A stretch of DNA of 64,000 bases from Acholoe squamosa. Taxonomy: Eukaryota > Annelida > Polychaeta > Phyllodocida > Polynoidae. The stretch lies in assembly GCA_949317995.1 (NCBI GenBank), contig OX439038.1, positions 70,132,659 to 70,196,658 of the forward strand, in the 5' to 3' direction. Below are positions 55,241-64,000 of this stretch, piece by piece; the first letter of the stretch is position 1, and each line of letters starts with the position of its first letter. The notes beneath the pieces were generated by a model. That model saw only the letters and a program-made list of their open reading frames with translations, had not been told where the DNA came from and ran no database searches. A program made the translations under genes and the position numbers.

Positions 55241-58200
55241 ACACAGGTATGAGAAAGACAGAAAAACTGCCAAAACAGACAAGTGTGACATAAGAAACAG
55301 CAATGCAAGACAAACATCACATAGACTGGACAGTCTATTTATTCTGCAGCTCATAACAGGCTGAGACGGTATCATACAAATGGTCTTATCACATGCACAT
55401 GTATCTGCGGAGAGTCTTATTTCACTGAAGACCCAGGAGCCATTCACAGTATAATGCCACACCTCAAGTAAAACATTATTCCTACTTTATGGACCTACCA
55501 CTGCCTCCCTACATGCAGATGGTCTATAAGACTTTAACTGGTTCATCTTAACAGGCTGGCATCTTGTCAATAAAGTCAGCCGCTTGTTTCAATAAAGGCC
55601 TATTAGACCTACGGGGAGAGGGGTGCTGCCCAGGGATCTCGGTTGGGGCACTCATTTCCATAAAAGGCTTTAATATCATATTGAGGACCTTCCGGGCATT
55701 TTGGTGGGAGGGGGTCCTCTAAATATTAGACACTCAAGTACCAAAATACAGTGTGGGTCATTAAGAATGTTTAAACTTTGAGAACGGGGAATTGGCTTCA
55801 ACCCCCGACCATCCCTCTGGAGAACGCCTTCAGTAGCTGCGCTTTTCCTGTCCAAGTGGGTCTATAGGATCGAAAGAGCATAAATATAACTTTACTGGTC
55901 ACTATTTCTGCTACTCTAACCAGTGGACGCAGAAAATTGAATCAATGTTGTAAACTGGGGGTTAACCCGTGAATTCAACTTTAAACAAACTCAATTGTCA
56001 ATATAAATCCAGTAGTCTTGTGCCCACTGGGTATGGTGTTGCAGGCAGCTATTTACATCCTTATATGGCCTCAGGCAATGACCATTGGTGGAGCCCTGCT
56101 AGCAATGTGGGGCAGCAAACAGTGATAAATCCATGCCTTCTTGGTAGACCGTCCATTGACCCTGGCTGCAGTCTGCTGCCACATGGACTTTAGCTGACTG
56201 TGAGTCCAAGTAGTGCTGATATCCCACAGGCACAGACTTAGCCCCGTTAAGGTCAACATTATGTCTGCAGGTTCAGGTTCATTAAATGACATGATGCATT
56301 AATTTAGCACTGGCAAGTAACTCACCACTGGTACTGAAATAGCCAGTCATGCCGACCATTTCGGGAGTGTCTCAAGCCTATGTACACAGCCAGCATGATG
56401 CAGGTATTGAACACAATGTCATGTCTGCAATTCATTCATATCATGTATCATGACGACCAAAATGCATAGACACATTTCTACTAAAAAAAGGGAAATGTTT
56501 AATGATCTGATGTGGTTTTAGACTCACCGTTTAGTGCAAAATAGGTGAGTGTTTTCTTCAATCAGTAGACAAGAAACGAGAAGAACTGGGGGAGTTTCGC
56601 AACAACTCTGCACACGATTTAATCAGAGGAATAGACTCACTACACTACCCGTAAATCATTAACCTATACTAGGTTGTCTGTAAATCAAATGTGATCATCA
56701 ATATCCTGTTATGAAGACAAGAAAGTATGTTAAACAGTTTAATTATGTAGGAGCAGGAATGTGATTGACATTCAATTTGTATAAAACCGAAATCCAAGTT
56801 TTGGCCTTCTGTGATTGGACAGAGAGTCTAGTAAAGAGCTCACCCTATTTCAGGAGGTGCATTATGGTTGTGAAATATGGGGTCTATCACATATAGACTG
56901 CAAATCTGTGACTAGTCTAAGGCGCACCTGGGCCCTGTTGTGTGAAATTTTGGCGTGTTCTTGGTACCTCACCTACAAATCACACCCAGAGTTGAAGTCA
57001 CTCACATACCAGTGTTGCCATTATCTTAGGCTAGGCACCATTTCTTCATCTGGCTCTGGCCAATGATAACAGCTGTCAAGATCGGTTGAAAAATATCCTG
57101 CTAGGTGCCTATAAGGCACATCTAATACCATGTTCCTTGCATGAGAGCTGCATCTATTACACAAGGATTTACTTACACAGCTGAATGGAGAATCAGCCCA
57201 TAAGTTTCCTTTTAAAGAATTTTTCAAGATTTGTTTTTGATAACACAAACGTTTCAGAGGTTACATCAACAAATTGACGGATAAAATCAATTTGAGGCAT
57301 TACACAAAACCTGCTCGTGATTGTCCTTTGGCATTCTTATCAAATGAATGATGTTATATTTCATTTTTCATGCCAATCTGCTGCTGCCTATGGGTATGGA
57401 TTGGAATTGGTTGCTTGAGGAATGGCGCAATACTTCTCCAGGAATTACCTTCAGTAATTGGGATGTATGTGGTTTTTGTAATGCCATCAAGTTGAAGTCG
57501 CTAACATATTTGAATAATTAATAGGAATCAGTCAATATGGAGATGATTAACTGGAGAATGTAAAGGGATCTAATCTCTCTCATAGACGTCCAATAGTTTA
57601 GCTTGAATGTCACATTCTGTATAGCTTAGGATCTTTCTTGAAGGACTTTGAATTCTCATATAATTTTCTTCTTCAGGAAAAGCTGAAATGAGATTCTGTC
57701 ATTTGAACTTCGTGAGTACACACTGGGTAGTGTTATTATGACCATACACAATTCTAATATCGTCTTGACGTAAAGAAGTGCGTGAGGCTTATATTAGATT
57801 TGTCATAAATGGTTGTCAGAGATAGATGTAGGCATGGAAGGCATTTCTCAAGATGGCACGACTAGACTCTTTCATATTGTGGTGGCATCCCTCACTTTAA
57901 TGTCATCTAGTAGTCACCAATGATTACACTGGTATGACTGCCCTGCTAAACCCCATGTAACTACTACATTAAGAGCTGATCGTAATATCTGATAAGAAAG
58001 TTCTTTCCCTGGTAGGGTATTTTTATGTTTTAATAGAGTGAAGCTGTAGGTTGATGCTCTCGTATTGAATTATTAAAATCTTAATTATGAATATATATCC
58101 GAGATTTTCACATACATGACATGTACAGTTCAATGATATAAGGTATAAGGACGTATACATTTGTGGGTATGTATAAATTGGCAGGACAACATACCTGCGT

Positions 58201-58260
58201 GAATCCCAAGGGTTTTTGTTCATATGAATCATTGATTAGTTATAGAAGACATGAATAAAG
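55241..58260. other. Intergenic; one 23-bp LINE-like match only
   Basis: 56866-56888 (TATGGTTGTGAAATATGGGG) is identical to LINE sequence at 58777, but the flanks do not follow, so it is at most a tiny remnant. Otherwise nothing recognised. Confidence 0.4.
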
Positions 58261-58270
58261 CCAGTGGAAC

Positions 58271-58271
<1 letters not shown>

Positions 58272-58339
<68 letters not shown>
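58272..58339. repeat. (TA)n microsatellite
   Basis: It is an uninterrupted TA run of ~68 bp. Confidence 0.95.
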
Positions 58340-58344
<5 letters not shown>

Positions 58345-58734
58345 ATAGTCACAGGTACACGGAGAATATAACGTACTCTTAGTACCAATAAAATTGTGTT
58401 TGGTGAAATGAAATACTAAAACAATCAGGGAAATATGAAAGAGATAGGACTGAAAACATAGATGTTTTAGATACACGTATATTCTCTTTATTTCTTTGTT
58501 TGGTCACCACTTTGGGGTCTGCATGGCGTATTATCAATGCATCCTTTACCTCAGGCCATATGCTATGTTATTGACGATCTCTCAAAGAGAGAGCATGATG
58601 CACCAATGCACCACTAGCGAGGCACACACTCGCACTTCTTTGGTGCATCATGGTGACAAAGCAACATGAAAACACCATATGCGGTCCTTAAAGAATTGTA
58701 TATATGCCTAACAATCAAATTGTATGAGAAAAGG

Positions 58735-59576
58735 TCTTCAACCTATTTGATAGTCAGATAGGACCTTGCCTGAACTATGGTTGTGAAATATGGGGTCTAA
58801 ATAAAAGGAATAAGGTGGAAAAATTAGAATCTATTCACTTAAGGTATCTAAAAATCCAATGAGAAATCCGAGCAGTCAGATACTGGGAAAGAATTGTCAA
58901 TCTACAGGAATCTCACATATTACGTAAATGCTATAGGACATTAAACATGCTCGAAGCTGACGGTCAGACTAACTGGTGTAAAAACATCAAATATTTGTTA
59001 AATTCACTGAGTGAAAGGTATGCTCAGCTCAGGGCTAATCAAACACTATACATCCACTTGTGAAGATCCAAAAGCTATTACTGCTATAACTGAACAAATT
59101 AATAGAAAGTTCTGAGTACAAGTTATGAATGAAATAAGATCAGCTGGTGAAGGGAAAAAACTGAGAACATACAAATTATTTAAATCCGAGTTTAGGCTTG
59201 AGCAATATTTATTCTGTATACCCAACCAAAAACACTGTACTGCATTAGCTCGCTTCAGACTTAGTTCCCATAACCTGGGTCTCGAAACAGGCAGGCATAG
59301 TCGGCCTCCAAAACCTGTGTGTGACCGGATTTGTTTAAATACTGCTCCAGTGGTGTCGTAGATGATGAGGTACATCTTCTTACCCAATGTGACTTCCATA
59401 GTCTAACCAGACAAACGCTGACTAGAGTCATAGATGAAAAAATTCCGATTTACCAGGATATGTGCAATCTAGATAAATTTATCACAGTTATGAGAGAGAA
59501 TGATACTGAGATTATCAAAGCTCTTGCCAAGTATGTGAACACTACGTTCAGGCAGAGGCAACATCTACAAGTCTAA
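58735..59576 (+). pseudogene. LINE ORF2 C-terminal region
   Basis: The frame opens VFNLFDSQIGPCLNYGCEIW, the conserved block after the RT domain in many animal LINEs. It continues with helical repeats (KCYRTLNMLEAD, IKYLLNSLSER) past a stop near 58860 and a frame end near 59062. It resumes at 59125 with LRTYKLFKSEF and ARFRLSSHNLGLE, and after a shift near 59345 shows VDDEVHLLTQCDFH, the Cys/His end motif, then ALAKYVNTTFRQR to a TAA. RT and endonuclease are missing, a typical 5'-truncated copy. Clade not assigned. Confidence 0.7.
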
Positions 59577-59644
59577 GATTGTGTATACAGGTTATCTCAC
59601 CATGTATGATATGTATGTATGATCTCTATGTTATATCATTGTCT

Positions 59645-59716
59645 ATATGTGGATCAACACGGTAAAAGGTACGCCCATGAGGGTGGGCATACCTTTTATC
59701 GTGTTGATCCACATAT
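59645..59716. repeat. Near-perfect hairpin, 33-bp arms
   Basis: ATATGTGGATCAACACGGTA... pairs with ...CGTGTTGATCCACATAT around a TGAGGG loop, with only about two mismatches. It lies 70 bp after the LINE stop. A small TIR-only element or a cruciform-forming site. Confidence 0.8.
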
Positions 59717-59729
59717 GTTTGATCCATAT

Positions 59730-60360
59730 GTTACATCATTGTTAATGAATGTGACCCAGTTGTGAATATGTATGCCATACTGCTATGAAGAGGGAAAACG
59801 GGGTTGAATGTATGTGTGTGTGAATGTGAGAGAGAAAGAGAATGCTGTAGCTGTGTAGAAATTTGATTTAGCCTTAGATGTAGAGTAGTGGACATTTACA
59901 TGACTGTAACACATATACTTTCTGTATGACACATAGCTCAGCAATGACCTCTTTTTGTTGTCAAAAAAAGATATTGTTATTTTATTATTAATAGTAATAT
60001 GAGGATAGCCATATATCTATGGTTCTAGATGAGACCGTAGTGCATTGTATATGAACAATATGAATATCGAATTAGACTTGGAAATCACTGAAGAATGCCT
60101 GAAGAATAGTGGTGTTCAGTAGGGACAATTGAATTTACAGAGATCATATGTCATTGGGACATGTGCACATATGTCACCATGACAACTGTAGCACACAGTA
60201 ATCCTCATATGATTTGACATGCCTTAAAATGCCACATCATCTGTGAGTTGACTAGGGTCACGGCCATGTCGAAGGCACTTGACATGTGATGGTTTGACAT
60301 ACATAATTGTTCTAGGATGTGGGTCAGTGAAAATACCAAAAGATTGTATACTAACCCACA
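59730..60360. other. Intergenic, nothing recognised
   Basis: It contains GTGTGTGAATGTGAGAGAGA-type simple sequence near 59815. No gene. Confidence 0.45.
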
Positions 60361-60365
60361 GTCTG

Positions 60366-60750
60366 CCGGGAGGCGTGGCGCAGTCGGCAGTGCATCCGCT
60401 CACAGGCCGTAAGGTCGTGAGTTTGGTTCCCGGCCAGATCGGGGCACATTGGTGGCTCCAAACTTCGCCGTAAGGTGTCATTTGAGTTCCCCCTGCCCTG
60501 GCTAGGCTGCAGTGCTGGAAAGTCTCTCAGCAGTCATGGCAGACAAATGACTTAAAACAGGCCTGTCCATCTGTCACTATGCCTATGTAGTGACGGTAAA
60601 TCTGTAGGGGCGTGCTTTCTACCTTCCCATAGATTCGGTCACCATCATCCCCCCTCCCCATTAGACTAGGGTCCAGGCACAACGCCACAAGGGTATTCTC
60701 ACTTCGGTGTGGATACAAGCCGCAGGACCTCTCACCCTTGAGTGTCGTCC
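60366..60750 (+). mobile_element. tRNA-derived SINE
   Basis: The 5' part has an A-box-like TGGCGCAGTCGG (60376) and a degenerate B-box around GAGTTTGGTTCCC (60420-60432) with tRNA-like spacing. It is followed by a non-tRNA body with GGGGCACATTGGTGGCTCCA and CCCTGCCCTGGCTAGG. The 3' limit is uncertain. Confidence 0.6.
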
Positions 60751-62850
60751 ATAAGGAAGGCACGAGGTGAGATAAAATTCAAACAACAACTCAAGGTCTA
60801 TAATCTCAGTATCTTCATTACATGGGGACAGATGGCATTGCCATGCACCTCCATGCCCTTGTCTTATGGACTGCATAGAGGTCCTCATTCAAGTAGAAGT
60901 TCTGTAGATAGGAAAAAGGGCCTTAGTGTTGCAGCCCTGTGGGACTATGATATCCCTTGCCTTCTATTATAGGCCCACCTTGATTGAACCATTGGTACAT
61001 AGCTATTGACTGCTCTTGACCCTTACATAATTGTCTCACATTATTACCTACCACTCAGGTGAATGGATCAGAAATATGTGATGTGTCTTCATTACACATG
61101 TCAAGTGGAGTTGATGAACCAAATATGAGAGTGTCAACCTCATTCGACATGCCTTCATACATGTCATGTGGGAGACAAATTGTGACCTGTGCAGTATGCA
61201 TCAAAGCGATCAGTGTTCTTCTCTCTGTATACATGGAGATGGATGCATAGTTCTATTGACTTATCAACTTTGAAACATCAATGACTAAAACAATGACGTC
61301 AGCAATGTTCAGAAACGAAAACATGAGTAGGAATCTTACCCCGGCAATATTCATAGCAAATAAAGAGGAGAGGGTGAGTCGGAAATTACAGTCTTGAATT
61401 ACTGGATACGTTTCCATATTTGACAAGTATCTTTGGGAAACCAAAAAAATATCTGAAGCTCAGACTTGAATCAGCATTAAGTGTTGGACCCTCAAGTGAT
61501 ACAACTTTACAAGTTTGCCCCAAATATATATATTTTTTTGTAATAAACAAGACAATAGAGGCAGACCGCACAACTTACAGAATAACAGACCGGGAGCTCC
61601 ATCTTCTCTCAATCGATCTTAGGGAGTTTGTCCACCCACTTATTTGTATTGAAAGGGATGTAACTATATACCCCCCCCCCCCAACACACACTCACACTCG
61701 CTCTTATAAATTGTCACAAGGTGTTAATGCACTGTCCTTGGGTCGGGGTAATGAATGAATGTAAATTATGGCTAGTTAATAACTAGTGCTACATTCATGT
61801 TGAATGCCAACCGTGCAGAGACAATGATATTCCAAAAGACGCTGCACTAGTACATCATTCATCTAGAATGTTTGATTCGTAATAAGGCTTGGTAGGGGTA
61901 CCCATTACCCATTATCTTATTTATAAGAAATCACAAGTGTGCCTTAATTAAGATGACCTATAAAGGAGACCCTAACAAAGGACTACACATTGAAAATATA
62001 TAAGACTTTAGTAAAAAATCACCTGACAAGTGTCTCTATATGTATACCTTACCTCAGTTTTACATAAGGATACATCAGTACTTGTACAAGTCATTCTTAT
62101 TATGTTATATGTTTGTTTTTGTTTTTTGCTGTTTATTGTCCGTCCCAACTGACAACCTCGTGTGTCTACATGAGATGTGTCAATAAACATAGTAAAAAAT
62201 ATATGTGGGAATATGTGGGAGTGGTGCGGGTATAATACCATTTCTGCAGTCATGGCTACTGGACTTAAACTTGCAAACTCCTGAGTACTTGCTCACAATT
62301 ATTAACTAGCTCTATAATATAACGATATGTTGGCATGATAGACAAATTAGTCAATGTCAGATTGACAGCGACATTTGATAAATCTTTATGTATATATTCA
62401 ATCTTATTGAAAGCTGTAAGTTGATGTGCCATCCTTCAAAAATGTACATGTGGATTTTGGTTTGGTATGATCACATCTATAGCTGTAGGCTCTAAGCCAC
62501 TGTTCTACATTCTGACCTTGCACCATACCGCCTTCATCCCCATTTGGCCCTAGTTGGGGGTGTGCCTTTCTTGCACCTTTCTTTATGGCAGGTGACGCCT
62601 GAGGCATTGATTAGATAGCGCTGGTAGGCAGGGTATATTGCGTGAGGGCACGGTGTAAGGCTTTGTGATTGACCCTGGTAGGATTGGTTTAATAGTTCTT
62701 AATTATGTAGGTGTCATAGTGTGTCAGTAGGCAGATAGCGCCTCCTGCCTGAAATAGAACTGCTACTGCTTATAACCCTCAAAGAACTGCATAACGTATT
62801 AATGCGTTTTGTTCTTTACCAATCTAAAGTCTAAAGATCATTTAAAATCA
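60751..62850. other. Intergenic, nothing recognised
   Basis: Only a C-run at 61671 and AT-rich simple sequence are seen. No gene supported. Confidence 0.4.
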
Positions 62851-62861
62851 AAGACTTTAAA

Positions 62862-63224
62862 TCAGGGGTAGACACTAACATTTTTAGCCATGGGCCACCC
62901 GGGCCCGTAGCTACAGAATCCTACAGGCCCACACCAACATCTGTGGGCCCAGAATGTATATATCACTTTTATTTTTAAAAAATCATAACTTTTCCCCATT
63001 GAATCACATAATGACACAAATAAAATGACTATTTTCCTCGTGATTTTCTCTTTCCAACGATATATAACATGCCTGTAGTGACTTAACCAATACTCTTGGA
63101 ATCTTTCTCAATAATTCCTGTGGGGCACCCGGGCCCATAGGAAGGCAATTCTTCAGAAAACTGTGGGCCCAGAACCAGAATTGTGGGCCATTGGCTCCAG
63201 GGCCAGCGTTAGTGTCTACCCTGA
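62862..63224. mobile_element. hAT-type MITE (363 bp)
   Basis: Ends are TCAGGGGTAGACACTAAC and (reverse) TCAGGGTAGACACTAAC. The 8-bp target duplication ACTTTAAA is exact (62854-62861, 63225-63232). Eight-bp duplication and CAGGG ends are hallmarks of the hAT superfamily. The interior has repeated GGGCMACCCGGGCCC and TGTGGGCCCAGAA units. No transposase. Confidence 0.85.
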
Positions 63225-63232
63225 ACTTTAAA

Positions 63233-64000
63233 TATCGGTTTTGATTCACTTCTAATGGGTTGGCATGTTGCATGAATGCATCAACTCACCAGGTTACATT
63301 CATAAGTCATATAACAGCAAATGGGAACTGACTTTCAACGCGGCCATGTAAGACTTAATGTTAAGGTCAGAACCCCTGTCTATTCTGCCTTTAGGCCAAG
63401 GCTACTACATTGCATGGGTTGAGGTAGGGGCGCTTTAGAATTTGTTCATAAAGTAAAATAAGGTCAAGACTGATAGGATTGAAAATGGTGAGATACAATC
63501 TAATTATCTAAATGGTTTCAGCTTTGAAAGAGTTAGCGCTTCACGTAACTGTGGTCCATTATGTAAGGTTTGATATTTTGTATCATGACCCCATCAAAGC
63601 TTTATATAAGTTAATATCTATAGCAACATTTGTATAGAACACTCACCTAAGTCAGTGAAATTGTCCCCCAGTGGCCTGAACAGGGGACATCTTCCATCCC
63701 TCGAGATTTGCTTAGATATTAATTCAGATTAATTAAGATTTTAATGTGATATGGAATGGTTTGTTAACGGTCGTCGTATAAGGTCCTTATTCATGGGTGT
63801 TTTGGTCTATTTAGGGGTGGATGAGCACCTGTTTCTTCCATTTGGGTATTTTTTGCATCAATGACTGATAACAAATTGTGAAAATGTATCAGAAATTGCA
63901 GCATAGGACGTCGTTTAAACAGTTTTCCAACGATAATGGTAGAGCTATTCATCCTCCTTTCCTGAAATCAAAATATCGACTCCCTATTGCTAGGATTATC
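63233..64000. other. Intergenic, nothing recognised
   Basis: No gene, repeat boundary or RNA could be supported to the window end. Confidence 0.45.

Noticed and set aside
56851..57066. Second LINE copy
   Set aside because: Only 23 bp match the LINE at 58.78 kb and the neighbouring sequence does not continue the family.
60366..60440. A functional tRNA gene
   Set aside because: It has tRNA-like A and B boxes, but the stems do not close into a cloverleaf by eye and a SINE body follows.

Overview
The window is nuclear DNA of a multicellular animal, most probably a marine or aquatic invertebrate; the sequence does not let me name the species. The support is spliced genes with GT-AG introns (the last two exons of a rhodopsin-family receptor and a four-exon type II membrane protein), Polinton/Maverick elements, Ty3/gypsy-type LTR elements with env-like remnants, LINE and SINE fragments, and several MITE families. 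Nothing looks prokaryotic. Host coding sequence is confined to about 24.3-27.9 kb; nearly everything else recognisable is mobile DNA in various states of decay.

Layout. 1-6.9 kb: an inverted, internally rearranged Polinton-like element with ~0.9 kb terminal inverted repeats and an env-like glycoprotein remnant downstream of a Polinton-type promoter. 6.9-7.4 kb: an interspersed repeat also found at 39.2 and 54.9 kb. 7.4-8.05 kb: a Polinton end fragment. 8.5-11.3 kb: remains of an LTR retroelement pol (integrase) and env-like gene, with a TTAA-flanked MITE in the integrase and a solo LTR beyond. 12.2-12.8 kb: a 50-bp minisatellite. 13.285-22.561 kb: a complete LTR retrotransposon bounded by a 4-bp target duplication, lacking the reverse transcriptase domain and carrying an extra 389-codon open frame. 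24.3-27.9 kb: the host genes. 28-33.9 kb: a LINE fragment and local repeats. 33.9-36.8 kb: pieces of a second, different Polinton lineage (protease, helical protein, F54H12.2-like capsid). 37-38.4 kb: an inverted repeat built on one short motif.

40.238-50.208 kb is the best preserved element: a 9.97 kb Polinton with terminal repeats and a 6-bp target duplication (GATAGA). A leftward cluster of three small genes sits at the left end. A TATA-driven rightward cluster carries an unrecognised Ser/Arg- and Ala-rich protein, a packaging ATPase, a small basic protein, a charged linker protein fused in frame to a chromodomain integrase, a penton-like minor capsid protein, a pVI-like protein, a hexon-like major capsid protein and an adenain-type protease. 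Almost every gene has one or a few stops or frameshifts, so it is a fairly recent fossil. No DNA polymerase B gene is visible in it.

50.2-53.3 kb is a large imperfect palindrome whose loop holds two related MITEs. 54.9-64 kb holds an interspersed repeat, a LINE 3' end, a near-perfect hairpin, a tRNA-derived SINE and a hAT-type MITE with an exact 8-bp target duplication.
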